A stretch of 64,000 bases of DNA from Sinomonas gamaensis (GTDB lineage Bacteria; Actinomycetota; Actinomycetes; Actinomycetales; Micrococcaceae): contig NZ_SSCL01000012.1 of NCBI RefSeq assembly GCF_005876955.1, positions 78,105-142,104 on the forward strand, written 5' to 3'. The notes beneath the pieces are model-generated. The model searched no databases, had not been told where the DNA came from, and saw only the letters and a list, made by a program, of their open reading frames with translations. The position numbers and the translations under genes were made by a program. Position 1 is the first letter of the stretch, and each line of letters starts with the position of its first letter. Positions 26,324-35,575 of this stretch are shown here, piece by piece.

Positions 26324-26651
26324 CCGGACGCACTCGGGCTTCAAGTCGGGAGCGATCGCCCTAGCCTGGCACGGCGTCGCGCCCGTAACCCATTCAGCTC
26401 CACCACCGCCAGTTTCGTTGGCGGACTGTGGAAGAGGTCGGCGAGCTCCTCGGTGGCCTCCACGACCGCGACGGTCAGGGCCGTCATGAGCGGGCCCGGT
26501 GTGCGCTTGCCTCGTTCGGCGCACCCTCCACCCTTGTGAGCCGGCTCCCATAGCCGGGTCGGTCCTCCCGCCAGCGCGCCGGTAAGCCCTTCCATTGACG
26601 TGATCCAGCACATAGTTTTAGACTTTATGAAGTGCTGAACAAAGGAAGCCA
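26324..26651. other. Spacer before the alpha-glucoside operon
   Basis: About 330 bases. A minus-strand frame of 103 codons covers most of it but has no ribosome site and no recognisable domain, so I do not call it. The last 60 bases are A/T-rich and hold the promoter of the ROK gene (listed separately). Confidence 0.4.
26595..26625 (+). promoter_or_regulatory. Probable promoter of the ROK/ABC operon
   Basis: TTGACG at 26595-26600 and TAGACT about 18 bases downstream make a plausible -35/-10 pair. The stretch TAGTTTTAGACTTTATG around the -10 is unusually A/T-rich for this genome and would be the natural binding place for the ROK repressor. Assignment rests on sequence appearance only. Confidence 0.5.
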
Positions 26652-27869
26652 ATGAACCGATCAGGTGGTGACGCCGACGTCACGAGAGCGGCGATGCTCG
26701 CCCATTTGGGAACGTCCGGCGGGGCCTCTCGGGCCGATCTGGCACGGGCCCTCGGCCTTTCCCCGGCGCTCGTGTCCCAGACGGTGAAGCAGCTCATGGC
26801 CGAGGGCCTGGTGCGTGAACTCGAAACCTCCACCTCCAGTGGCGGACGGCCTGGAAGGCTTCTGGGAGTTGCCTCGACCGCCCTGCGGAGCGTGGGCCTG
26901 AAGGTGTCCCACGACCATGTCGCCCTCGTCGAGACCGAACTCGACGGCTCTGTCGTTCGAGCGGTGACGCTCCGTTTCGACGCAGCCTCTGTCACCTTCC
27001 TCAGCGACCTCGTCGGTTTGGTCAGAGCTTTCATTGGAGACGGCCGAGACGAGCCGATCCTCGGGATTGGAGTAGGTGTTCCCGGCGCCGTGGACGCGAC
27101 GGGAACTGGGGTGGTGGATTCGGGGATGCTTGGTTGGCGCCAAGCCCCGCTCGGTGCCCTGATGGCCCGTGAGCTCGACGTTCCGGTCCTTGTCGAGAAC
27201 AACGTCAACGCACTTGCCGTGGCGGAGCGGCTCTACGGCGCCGGTCGCGAGCATGAGAACTTCCTGGTCATCACCATCGGGGAGGGCGTCGGCGCCGGTG
27301 TGGTAGTCGGCGGCGAAGTGGTTCGCGGAAGCCGTGGAGGCGCCGGCGAGATCGGGCACATCACTGCGTTGTCCGACGGCCCCCTGTGCACATGCGGCAA
27401 GCGTGGGTGCATCGAAGCACTGGCGGGAGAGAAGGCACTGCTCGGCAAGGCGCGCGGTGCGGGCGTGGTTCCCGCCGGTGGAGAGATGGCCCAGCTCCAG
27501 CGGGCTGCGGACTCTGGCAATCCGAACGCTCGCGCAATCTACGCCTTGGCCGCATCCAAGCTCGGCGAGGTTGTCGCCAGTCTCGTGCAGTTCATCGACC
27601 CGGAAGTCGTGATCATCAGCGGCGAAGGCACCAAGGCGTGGACCCACTGGAGCATTCCGTTCGAGCAAGCCCTGCGCGCGGGCATCACCGTCGACCGTCG
27701 CGCAATCCCAGTGATCGTCGAGGACTGGGAGGACGAAGCATGGGCACGGGGGGCAGCAGCTCTGGTCGCTTCAACCCCGTTCGATGTCGCAGGGACCTTC
27801 GGGGAGCAGGGACGGCGGGTCCGAGCCCGCCTCATGACTGGATCGTCAGCAACGGAGGCTGCATCATGA
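26652..27869 (+). CDS. ROK family transcriptional repressor
   Basis: A 405-residue ROK-type regulator (NagC/Mlc/XylR group): N-terminal winged helix (about residues 8-60, HLGTSGGASRADLARALGLS), a ROK domain from about 85 with GVGVPGAVD and the cysteine-containing CTCGKRGCIEAL that binds zinc at about 250. The nucleotide motif of true ROK kinases is weak, as in regulators. It opens the ABC/GH15/GH31 operon, overlapping the first permease by ATGA, so it probably senses an alpha-glucoside or its phosphate and represses this operon. Confidence 0.88.
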   Translation: MNRSGGDADVTRAAMLAHLGTSGGASRADLARALGLSPALVSQTVKQLMAEGLVRELETSTSSGGRPGRLLGVASTALRSVGLKVSHDHVALVETELDGSVVRAVTLRFDAASVTFLSDLVGLVRAFIGDGRDEPILGIGVGVPGAVDATGTGVVDSGMLGWRQAPLGALMARELDVPVLVENNVNALAVAERLYGAGREHENFLVITIGEGVGAGVVVGGEVVRGSRGGAGEIGHITALSDGPLCTCGKRGCIEALAGEKALLGKARGAGVVPAGGEMAQLQRAADSGNPNARAIYALAASKLGEVVASLVQFIDPEVVIISGEGTKAWTHWSIPFEQALRAGITVDRRAIPVIVEDWEDEAWARGAAALVASTPFDVAGTFGEQGRRVRARLMTGSSATEAAS

Positions 27870-28819
27870 CATCGATCCTGGCCCGGAAGGACCGTTCGGC
27901 TGAGCGCAAGGCGACCGAGGCTCTTCCCCGAAATCCCACCCGGCGAACTCGCCGGCTGCGATATGCGGCCACCGTCGCGCTGTTCCTCCTTCCCAGTGCG
28001 ATTCCTCTGATGGCATTCACGGTCGGCCCAATGATCGCCGCCTTATGGATCAGCCTGACGCGCTGGAACCTGATCGGCTCGATGAAGTGGGTCGGTCTGG
28101 AGAACTACCAGCAGCTGCTGGCCGATCCGGCCACCAGGAACGCCTTCCTGCACACCCTCTACTACATCGTGGGGTACCTACCGCTCGCCTACGCGGCGGG
28201 CCTCGCTGCGGCGTTGGCTCTGAACACCAAGGTTCCAGGCCGGTCCCTGCTGCGCGGAATCTACTTCCTGCCTGTGGTCACGAGCTGGATCGTCGTCGCG
28301 CTGGTCTGGCGCTGGCTCCTGAACCCCGACACCGGGCTCATCAACTGGCTCCTGCACCTCATCGGGATCCAGGGCCCGGGATGGTGGACCGATCCCGTCT
28401 GGTCCTTGCCTTCAATCATCTTGGCTTCTGTGTGGAAGGACCTCGGATTCATCATGGTCATCCTCCTGGCTGGCCTCCAGGCCATCCCCGAGGAGCTGTA
28501 CGAGGCCGCCCGGGTCGACGGCGCGGGCCCTTGGCGGCGGCTGTTCAGCATCACCTTGCCCATGCTGTCCCCCTCCAGCTTCTTCGTCCTCGTGCTTTCG
28601 CTGATCAACGGGTTCCAAGTCTTCGATCAGGTCTATGCGATGACCGGAGGAGGGCCGAACAACTCCTCCCAGGTGGTCGTCCAACAGATCTACGACCTGA
28701 CGTTCAGGTTCGGCCAGGCTGGAATGGCGTCGGCTCTGTCATGGATGCTCTTCGCGGTCATCCTCGTCATCACGCTCATCCAGGTCCGGCTCCAGAAGCG
28801 GTGGGTGAATTATGCGTAA
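27866..28819 (+). CDS. ABC sugar transporter permease, MalF type
   Basis: A 317-residue inner-membrane permease with six membrane segments. The conserved EAA loop, EAARVDGAGPWRRLFSITLP at about residues 212-231, contacts the ATPase. ATG 27866 overlaps the ROK stop by ATGA; the longer open frame runs back antisense through the ROK gene. It forms the channel with the next gene. Cluster content suggests an alpha-glucoside (isomaltooligosaccharide, possibly trehalose or sucrose) as cargo. No gene for the ATPase lies in the operon. Confidence 0.9.
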   Translation: MTSILARKDRSAERKATEALPRNPTRRTRRLRYAATVALFLLPSAIPLMAFTVGPMIAALWISLTRWNLIGSMKWVGLENYQQLLADPATRNAFLHTLYYIVGYLPLAYAAGLAAALALNTKVPGRSLLRGIYFLPVVTSWIVVALVWRWLLNPDTGLINWLLHLIGIQGPGWWTDPVWSLPSIILASVWKDLGFIMVILLAGLQAIPEELYEAARVDGAGPWRRLFSITLPMLSPSSFFVLVLSLINGFQVFDQVYAMTGGGPNNSSQVVVQQIYDLTFRFGQAGMASALSWMLFAVILVITLIQVRLQKRWVNYA

Positions 28820-29627
28820 GCGGCTCGCTAACGCGGCGCTGTTGGCGGTCCTCGTCGCCGGCGCTGCAGCGATGGTCTTCCCGTTCGTGTGGGCGCTCGT
28901 AACCTCCATCAGTCCAGGTGCTGGGCTTTCGGCGACGCCTTCCCTTGTCCCAGAAAACCCCTCTGCATCCGCCTATCAGGCGCTCTTCGACCGCCTTCCC
29001 TTCGGGCGGGTCGTCCTCAACAGCCTGCTCTTGGCTCTCGCGACGGCGGCGGCACAGCTCGCGACCGCATCTTTGGCCGCCTACGTGTTCTCCAGGATGC
29101 CGTTCAAGGGCCGCGGTGTGATCTTCTCGGTCTACCTGGCCACCATGATGATCCCGATGCAGGTGCTGGTCGTCCCGCTATTCGTGGAGATGAAAAGCCT
29201 GGGGCTCATCGACACTTACCTCGGAGTCTTCCTCCCCGGTATCGCCAGCGCATTCGGCGTGTTCCTGCTCAGGCAGGCGATGAACTCGATCCCCTTCGAC
29301 CTGGACCAGGCAGCAACGATCGATGGAGCCGGACATTTCCGGATCTTCGTCCAGATCATCCTGCCCCTGATTCGGCCGGCACTGGCGACCTTGGCCGTGT
29401 TCACATTCCTGAACAGCTGGAACAGCTTCCTCTGGCCGCTCATCATCCTGCGCACCCCAGCATTGAAGACCCTCCCAGTTGCCCTCGCCGCCCTTCAAGG
29501 CCAGTACACAACCCAATGGGACATCGTCATGGCGGGCTCCGTCGTGAGCATCCTCCCGATGCTCGCCCTCTACGTATTCGCACAGAAGTACATCGTCCAA
29601 GGCGTCGCCGGCACCGGATTCAAGTGA
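28812..29627 (+). CDS. ABC sugar transporter permease, MalG type
   Basis: A 271-residue permease with six membrane segments and the EAA-type loop at about 170-190 (DQAATIDGAGHFRIFVQIIL). It overlaps the first permease by eight bases. It forms a heterodimer with that protein. The C-terminal helix with QKYIVQGVAGTGFK is typical for MalG homologues of carbohydrate transporters (CUT1 class). Confidence 0.9.
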   Translation: MRKRLANAALLAVLVAGAAAMVFPFVWALVTSISPGAGLSATPSLVPENPSASAYQALFDRLPFGRVVLNSLLLALATAAAQLATASLAAYVFSRMPFKGRGVIFSVYLATMMIPMQVLVVPLFVEMKSLGLIDTYLGVFLPGIASAFGVFLLRQAMNSIPFDLDQAATIDGAGHFRIFVQIILPLIRPALATLAVFTFLNSWNSFLWPLIILRTPALKTLPVALAALQGQYTTQWDIVMAGSVVSILPMLALYVFAQKYIVQGVAGTGFK

Positions 29628-29685
29628 CTTCCCGGCCGACAACACACCACTCCCCTCCCCCTCACAGATCAACGGAGACATCATC

Positions 29686-30933
29686 ATGAAGAAACCACTG
29701 GCCGTGCTCTGCATAGCTGCCACCGCTGCGCTGGCTCTCGCCGGGTGCAATGCCGGTGGCCAAGGAACCGCTTCCGGGGACAAGGTCACGATCAAGTACA
29801 CAAACTTCATCTCCAACGGTGGAAATGAGAAGAACCTCGACACGATCGTTCAGGCCTTCGAGAAGGAGAACCCGAACATCACTGTCCAAGTCACGACGCT
29901 CCCCTACAAGGAGTACGCGACCACCCTCCAGACAGACCTCGCGGCAGGAACCCAGGCCGACACATTCGACATCGAGTACGCGAACCTGAAGTCCTATGTC
30001 GCGAACGGGACCGTCGCGCCGCTCGACGGCGTGGATGCTTCCAAGTACCGGCCCTCGCTGCTTCAGTCCTACGAGTCAGACGGCAAACAGTACGCTCTGC
30101 CGACCTCGTTCTCCGATGTGGTCCTGTACTACAACAAGGCACTCTTCGACGCAGCCCACCTTCCCTACCCGAATTCGAGCTGGACGTGGGCAGATGAGGC
30201 CGCGGCCGCACAGAAGCTCGCCAACCCTGCCGGAGGGGTCTTCGGGGACTTCCAGAACATCACGTTCTACGAGTTCTACAAGGCCGTCGCACAGGCCGGT
30301 GGCAAGTTCCTGAACGACGACGGCAAGTCAGTCGCCTTCAACTCCCCGGAGGGGGTCAAGGCGGCTCAGTGGCTCGCCGAGAAGAGCGGGACCACTATGC
30401 CGACGCCTGCTCAAGGGGCGGGGACCCCGGACTTCGATACGAAGCTCTTCAAGGACGGCAAGCTCGCGATGCTGCACAGCGGCATCTGGGTTGCAAGCAG
30501 CTTCGCGGACGCCCCGAAGGACTGGGACATCGCGGTCGAGCCAGGCGACGCGAAGAAGGCCAGCGCGATGTTCTCCAACGCGGTCGCAGTGTCGGCCGCC
30601 TCGAAGAACAAGGAGGCGGCCCAGAAGTGGGCCGGATACCTCTCGAGCTCGCAGGTGATGGCCCAGACCCGCATCAGCGCAGGGTGGGAGCTTCCCCCGA
30701 CATCGGACGAGTCGGCGCTCAAGCCGTACTTGAACCAGGGCAAGCCCGCGAACCGTCAGGCTGTCTTCGACGCCCTCAACAGCGTGGTCCTGCCACCGTC
30801 GATCGGCGAGAACCAGCAGAAGATGACCGACATCATCACCAATGCCCTCGGTGAAGTCGCCGCCAAGCGCTCCAGCGCGGCCGATGCCCTCAGGTCCGCG
30901 GCCGACCAGGTCAATGCGCTCCTGAAGCAGTAG
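29686..30933 (+). CDS. Lipid-anchored sugar-binding protein (CUT1 class)
   Basis: A 415-residue extracellular solute-binding protein, family 1. Signal peptide MKKPLAVLCIAATAALALAG, then Cys21 in LAGC, the lipoprotein processing site; VTIKYTNFISNGG starts the mature domain. It captures the sugar outside the membrane and hands it to the two permeases. The spacer to the next gene holds an attenuator-like hairpin, so this gene may be expressed above the rest. The ligand is not readable. Confidence 0.9.
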   Translation: MKKPLAVLCIAATAALALAGCNAGGQGTASGDKVTIKYTNFISNGGNEKNLDTIVQAFEKENPNITVQVTTLPYKEYATTLQTDLAAGTQADTFDIEYANLKSYVANGTVAPLDGVDASKYRPSLLQSYESDGKQYALPTSFSDVVLYYNKALFDAAHLPYPNSSWTWADEAAAAQKLANPAGGVFGDFQNITFYEFYKAVAQAGGKFLNDDGKSVAFNSPEGVKAAQWLAEKSGTTMPTPAQGAGTPDFDTKLFKDGKLAMLHSGIWVASSFADAPKDWDIAVEPGDAKKASAMFSNAVAVSAASKNKEAAQKWAGYLSSSQVMAQTRISAGWELPPTSDESALKPYLNQGKPANRQAVFDALNSVVLPPSIGENQQKMTDIITNALGEVAAKRSSAADALRSAADQVNALLKQ

Positions 30934-30960
30934 CGAGCGCCGACAGAGTCCCCTGGCAGC

Positions 30961-30996
30961 TGGGCGGGTCGCCAGATCCTCCGGAGGCCCGCCCCA
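30961..30996 (+). terminator. Hairpin after the binding-protein gene
   Basis: TGGGCGGG and CCCGCCCCA form a 7-8 bp stem with a second small stem (CCTCCGGAGG) inside. There is no T-run. It could stabilise the upstream part of the operon mRNA, as seen after binding-protein genes, rather than stop transcription. Confidence 0.4.
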
Positions 30997-31013
30997 CCAG
31001 ACGAAAGAACCCC

Positions 31014-32192
31014 ATGACGGCAGAACAGGCGCGACGCGCGGTTGAGTCCACCCCGGATTCCCTCATCCGGATCCAGGAGCTCGTCGATGCGAGCATCACG
31101 CTGATCCTCCAACAGCAGTCCAGCACGGGCGCCTACCCGGCATCGCCGGGCTTCTCGGCCTACGCAGGCTACTGCTGGTTCCGCGACGGGTCCTTCATCG
31201 CCGACGCCATGTCCGCGGTCGGCCATGCAGACTCGGCCGAGGCGTTCTTCGACTGGTGCGCCCGAGTGATAGAAGAGCGTGAGCAGCAGATCAGCGGCAT
31301 CGTCGAACAGGCCAAGAACGGCACCCCGGCCCCTGACACCGCCATGCTCCCCACCCGGTACACGCTCACCGGAGAGGAAGGCAGCGACGACTGGTGGGAC
31401 TTCCAGCTTGACGGCTATGGGACCTGGCTGTGGGCCCTTGCCCAGCATCATGGCCGCTTCGGAACCGACCTGAGCAGATGGGGAACAGCCGTCCGTCTCA
31501 GCGTGGAGTACCTGTGCAGTTCCTGGAGTCGGCCGTGCTTCGATTGGTGGGAGGAGCACGCCGAGCACGTCCACGTCTCGACCCTTGGCTGCATCGCCGC
31601 GGGCCTGCGCGCCATCGCGGCCACCGGCATACTCCCGGAGGGTCAGGCCCTGGCCGCCCGCACCACTGCCGAGGACATCACGAGCTTCATCCAATCCCAA
31701 GGGGTCAGGGCCGGACACCTGACCAAGTGGATCGGAACCGAGGAGGTCGACGCCAGCCTCCTCGCGCTCATCGCACCCTTGGCGGTCCTGAACGCGCGAG
31801 AAAGCATCGCCGCTCTGACCGTCGATGTCATCGAGGCCCGCATCACCGTCGGTGAGGGCGCCTACCGCTACGCGGGCGACACCTACTACGGCGGCGGGCA
31901 GTGGCCTCTCCTGAGCTGCTTCCTCGGCCTCGCCCATGCAGCTGCCGGTCACGGCGAGCGTGCCCGCCAGATCCTGGACTGGGTGGTGAGCACCGCCGGC
32001 GCGGACGGCAGCATCCCCGAACAGGTCGACTGGCAGCTCTTGGCCCCTGAGTACTACGCCCAATGGGTCGAAAGATGGGGCCGTCCTGCAGACCCGCTGC
32101 TATGGAGCCACGCGATGTTCCTCCGACTCGCAGCAGAACTCCGTCTCACACCTCAACCGAGCACTCCAAGACACCGAGAGGATGGCGCATGA
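31014..32192 (+). CDS. Glycoside hydrolase family 15 (glucoamylase-like, intracellular)
   Basis: A 392-residue GH15 (alpha/alpha)6-barrel enzyme: CWFRDGSF at 54-61, QLDGYG at 131-136, WWEEHAEHVHVST with Glu180/Glu181 as candidate catalytic acid, and Glu336 in GSIPEQVDW as candidate base. There is no signal peptide, so it acts in the cytoplasm. Small intracellular GH15 enzymes release glucose from isomaltose, isomaltooligosaccharides or trehalose; the import system beside it argues for a short alpha-glucoside. It overlaps the GH31 start by ATGA. Confidence 0.85.
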   Translation: MTAEQARRAVESTPDSLIRIQELVDASITLILQQQSSTGAYPASPGFSAYAGYCWFRDGSFIADAMSAVGHADSAEAFFDWCARVIEEREQQISGIVEQAKNGTPAPDTAMLPTRYTLTGEEGSDDWWDFQLDGYGTWLWALAQHHGRFGTDLSRWGTAVRLSVEYLCSSWSRPCFDWWEEHAEHVHVSTLGCIAAGLRAIAATGILPEGQALAARTTAEDITSFIQSQGVRAGHLTKWIGTEEVDASLLALIAPLAVLNARESIAALTVDVIEARITVGEGAYRYAGDTYYGGGQWPLLSCFLGLAHAAAGHGERARQILDWVVSTAGADGSIPEQVDWQLLAPEYYAQWVERWGRPADPLLWSHAMFLRLAAELRLTPQPSTPRHREDGA

Positions 32193-34438
32193 TCCGCCAC
32201 CGGCCCTACGGTTCAGGGCATCCCTACACGGACGACACCGATCAACGCAGCCCCATCCGCCCGATCGCTGGGCAGCAGGTCCGCCTTGGGGTCCGGACGT
32301 CCCCCGACATCACGGAGGTCTCCTGCGAAGTCCAGGAGATCGGTCCTGACGGCCACGCGGCGGCCTCCGCCACTCCTGCGGAGAGGGTCGCCACCGCTTC
32401 TCGTGGGCAGATTATCGACGGCGGCCACCTCGCTTCCGCTCAGGCACGCCTGGCTCGTGCGAGCAGCGGATGGCAGACGACCATCTCAGGCCTCGACGGC
32501 GAGACCGAATACCGCTACAGATTCACAGGCCTCACAGAATCAGGCGAAACCCAGAGCACGCGCTGGTTCGCCTTTCGTCCGGCGACCTGGACGAAGTCGG
32601 CCACTGCCCTGCAGGTCGAGGGCCGTAGCCGCGTCCTGGGCGACAGCGTCGAGATTCTTCATTCTGGAGGCTCGCCGGTACGTGTGCGCTTCGCCCTCCC
32701 GCTGGCGGCAGCTGAGCGCGTCACTGGCTTCGGGGAGCGCTATGACGCACTGGATCACACCGGCAGGAAGCTCGACGCTGTTGTCTTCGAGCAGTACAAG
32801 AGCCAAGGACAGCACCGCCGCACCTACCTGCCCATGCCTTTCGCGCACGTGGTCGGAGGCGAGGGATGGGGATTCCATGTGGACACCAGCCGCCGCACAT
32901 GGTTCGACATCGCCGCCAGCACCCCCGAGCGGCTCATCGTCGAAGCCGACCTCGACGAAACCGCCGATCCTGAAGCGGTGCTGCTGACCGTCAGGTTCTT
33001 CGACGGATCCCCGTCCGAGGTACTGACCCAGTTCCTCGACCGCGTCGGGCGCCCCAAAGAGCTTCCGGAGTGGGTGTTCAAGCTCTGGGCCAGCGGCAAC
33101 GAATGGAACACGCAAGCAGAAGTCATGCGCCAGATGGACCTCCATCGGAGAACCGACATCCCGGTCGGCGTCGTCGTCATCGAAGCGTGGAGCGATGAGT
33201 CCACCTTCACCGCGTTCCGGGACGCCCAGTACAACCCGACGGAAGACGGCTCACCGCTCAGTCTCGCCGACTTCACCTTCCCAGCAGAGGGCGCATGGCC
33301 GGACCCCAAGGGGATGGTTGACGAGCTCCACGACCGTGATGTCCGAGTCGTGCTCTGGCAGATCCCTCTGCTGAAGATGCGCCCCCACCCCAAAGGGCAA
33401 GCCCGCTTCGACGCAGACGCGGCAGTGCGTGAGGGAAGGGTCATCCTCGAGCAGGCGCCCGATGGAACCCTGCGACCATACAGGAACCGCGGCTGGTGGT
33501 TCCCCCTCGCCCTCATGCCCGACCTCACGGATGCAGAGGCTGCACGATGGTGGACCGAGAAGCGGCGCTACCTCGTCGAAGAAGTCGGCATCGACGGCTT
33601 CAAGACAGACGGTGGTGAGCACGCTTGGGGCCGCGATCTGCAATATCTCAACGGCCGGAGAGGCGACGAGGCAAACAACCTCTTCCCTGTCGCATACGCC
33701 CGCGCTTACGGTGACCTGCTCGAATCGGCCGGCAAGGCGCCCGTGACGTTCAGCAGAGCCGGATTCACAGGGTCCCAGGCACACGGTGCCTTCTGGGCCG
33801 GAGACGAGAACTCGAGCTGGGACGCCTTCAGATGGTCCCTCTACGCCGGCCTCTCTGCTGGCTCGAGCGGGATCCTCTATTGGGGCTGGGACTTCGCAGG
33901 CTTCTCCGGGGAGATCCCGACCGCCGAACTCTACCTCCGATCTGCAGAAGCCGCGGCATTCGTGCCGATCATGCAGTACCACTCAGAGTTCAACCACCAC
34001 CGCAAACCTTCGCATGACAGGACTCCTTGGAACATCCAGGAGCGAACCGGAGACGATCGTGTGATCCCGATCTTCCGCGAACTGACCCATCTGCGCGAAC
34101 GGCTCATCCCCTATCTGGCGCACCAAGCGAGAGCCAGCATCGAACACGGAACGCCTCTGATGAAGCCGCTCTTCTTCGACCACCCCTCGGACCCAGGGGT
34201 GTGGGAACGTCCTCTCCAATGGATGCTCGGCGAAGACCTCCTGGTCTCACCCGTCACGGAAGAAGGGGCAACCCAATGGACGACCTACCTTCCGGAGGGC
34301 GAATGGGTGGACGTGTGGTCCGGCCAGCGCCACCAGGGAAAGCTGGAGGTCACGACCCAAGCGCCGCTTGGACGCGTCCCGGTGTTCTCAAGAGAGAGCG
34401 CTTGGCCTGAGATGAAGAAGATCTTCCGGGCCGAATGA
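32189..34438 (+). CDS. GH31 alpha-glycosidase
   Basis: A 749-residue GH31 enzyme with an N-terminal beta-sandwich (to about 290) and a TIM barrel. The nucleophile is Asp474 in DGFKTDGGE, the acid/base is Asp539 in GDENSSW. The long N-terminal region has WAFRPATW-like beta-strand character. No signal peptide, so the enzyme is cytoplasmic and works after uptake. Alpha-glucosidase or alpha-xylosidase specificity cannot be distinguished by eye; its partner GH15 suggests alpha-glucosides. ATG 32189 overlaps the GH15 stop. Confidence 0.85.
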   Translation: MIRHRPYGSGHPYTDDTDQRSPIRPIAGQQVRLGVRTSPDITEVSCEVQEIGPDGHAAASATPAERVATASRGQIIDGGHLASAQARLARASSGWQTTISGLDGETEYRYRFTGLTESGETQSTRWFAFRPATWTKSATALQVEGRSRVLGDSVEILHSGGSPVRVRFALPLAAAERVTGFGERYDALDHTGRKLDAVVFEQYKSQGQHRRTYLPMPFAHVVGGEGWGFHVDTSRRTWFDIAASTPERLIVEADLDETADPEAVLLTVRFFDGSPSEVLTQFLDRVGRPKELPEWVFKLWASGNEWNTQAEVMRQMDLHRRTDIPVGVVVIEAWSDESTFTAFRDAQYNPTEDGSPLSLADFTFPAEGAWPDPKGMVDELHDRDVRVVLWQIPLLKMRPHPKGQARFDADAAVREGRVILEQAPDGTLRPYRNRGWWFPLALMPDLTDAEAARWWTEKRRYLVEEVGIDGFKTDGGEHAWGRDLQYLNGRRGDEANNLFPVAYARAYGDLLESAGKAPVTFSRAGFTGSQAHGAFWAGDENSSWDAFRWSLYAGLSAGSSGILYWGWDFAGFSGEIPTAELYLRSAEAAAFVPIMQYHSEFNHHRKPSHDRTPWNIQERTGDDRVIPIFRELTHLRERLIPYLAHQARASIEHGTPLMKPLFFDHPSDPGVWERPLQWMLGEDLLVSPVTEEGATQWTTYLPEGEWVDVWSGQRHQGKLEVTTQAPLGRVPVFSRESAWPEMKKIFRAE

Positions 34439-34443
34439 GGGAC

Positions 34444-34482
34444 GGCGTGCTCGGAGCGCATATCCGACGCCCCGAGCACGCC
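34444..34482 (+). terminator. Hairpin after GH31
   Basis: GGCGTGCTCGG (34444-34454) and CCGAGCACGCC (34472-34482) form a perfect 11-bp stem with a 17-base loop right after the GH31 stop. It may partly separate the GH31 gene from the aldo-keto reductase downstream. No T-run. Confidence 0.5.
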
Positions 34483-34561
34483 TCCCGCATTTCCGGGACG
34501 ACCAGACGACCAGTCATCCCGTTGTTGTCCGTCCGCCTGCACCGACCCGGATGAGAGGACC

Positions 34562-35560
34562 ATGGAGTACAGAAAGCTCGGGCGCTCAGGCCTGTACGTG
34601 AGCGAAATCGCGTACGGCAACTGGGTCACCCACGGCGAGCAGATCGACCAGGACATGGCCACGGCATGCGTCCGGACCGCCCTCGACCTCGGTGTCACCA
34701 CATTCGACACCGCCGACACCTATGCCGGCACTCGCGCGGAGACCGCTCTTGGAACGGCGCTCAGCGGCGTCCGGCGCGAGGGCGTCGAGATTCTCACCAA
34801 GGTCTACTTCCCCACCGGCGAGGGAAAGAACGACCGGGGCCTCTCCCGTAAACACATGATGGAGTCCATCAACGGCTCGCTCCGCCGCCTCCGGACCGAC
34901 TATGTCGATGTTTACCAAGCGCACCGCTACGACTACGAGACGCCCCTCGAAGAGACGATGCAGGCCTTCGCCGACATCGTCCACGCAGGCAAGGCCCACT
35001 ACATCGGGGTGTCGGAGTGGAAGGCTGACGAGATCCGGCGCGGCGCAGCCCTCGCAAGAGGACTCGGAATCCAGCTCGTCTCAAACCAACCGCAGTACAA
35101 CATGCTCTGGCGCGTCATCGAGCCGGAGATCATGCCGGTATGCGAAGAAGTCGGACTCGGCCAGATCGTCTGGTCCCCATTGGCGCAGGGGGTCCTGACC
35201 GGAAAATACCTTCGCAATTCGCGTGGACCGGCCTCATCCAGATTCGCCGCCGATGACGGCACCCTCAAGACCGACGAACCCTATATGCGCCCTGAAGTGC
35301 TCGACCGCGTGCAAGATCTGCGCCCTCTCGCGGACGCCGCGGGCATGTCGATGGCAGCATTTGCGATTGCCTGGGTGCTACGGAGACAGAGCGTCTCTGC
35401 CGCCATCGTTGGGGCGTCCAAGCCCGAACAGCTCAGGGACAGCCTCCAAGCGGCCGGCAAGAGACTCGACCCGGCCCTTGTCGAGCAAGTCGACGCCGTA
35501 CTCGGGGACTGCGTGGAACGGAGCCCCGCCAAGGTCCTGTCTTTGCCGAAGCGGATCTGA
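34562..35560 (+). CDS. Aldo/keto reductase (Kv-beta/YghZ-like)
   Basis: A 332-residue AKR-fold oxidoreductase with FDTADTYAGTRAE (Asp and Tyr of the catalytic tetrad), KVYFPTGEGK (Lys) and VYQAHRYD (His). AGPS-type coenzyme site GASKPEQL lies near residue 285; AKRs of this group use NADPH. It follows the GH31 gene in the same direction, so it may process a sugar aldehyde or methylglyoxal arising in sugar use. The exact substrate is unknown. Confidence 0.85.
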   Translation: MEYRKLGRSGLYVSEIAYGNWVTHGEQIDQDMATACVRTALDLGVTTFDTADTYAGTRAETALGTALSGVRREGVEILTKVYFPTGEGKNDRGLSRKHMMESINGSLRRLRTDYVDVYQAHRYDYETPLEETMQAFADIVHAGKAHYIGVSEWKADEIRRGAALARGLGIQLVSNQPQYNMLWRVIEPEIMPVCEEVGLGQIVWSPLAQGVLTGKYLRNSRGPASSRFAADDGTLKTDEPYMRPEVLDRVQDLRPLADAAGMSMAAFAIAWVLRRQSVSAAIVGASKPEQLRDSLQAAGKRLDPALVEQVDAVLGDCVERSPAKVLSLPKRI

Positions 35561-35575
35561 CACTGGCCAGAAATA

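Noticed and set aside
26341..26652. 103-codon minus-strand frame before the ROK gene
   Set aside because: No ribosome site, no recognisable domain and it covers the ROK promoter region.
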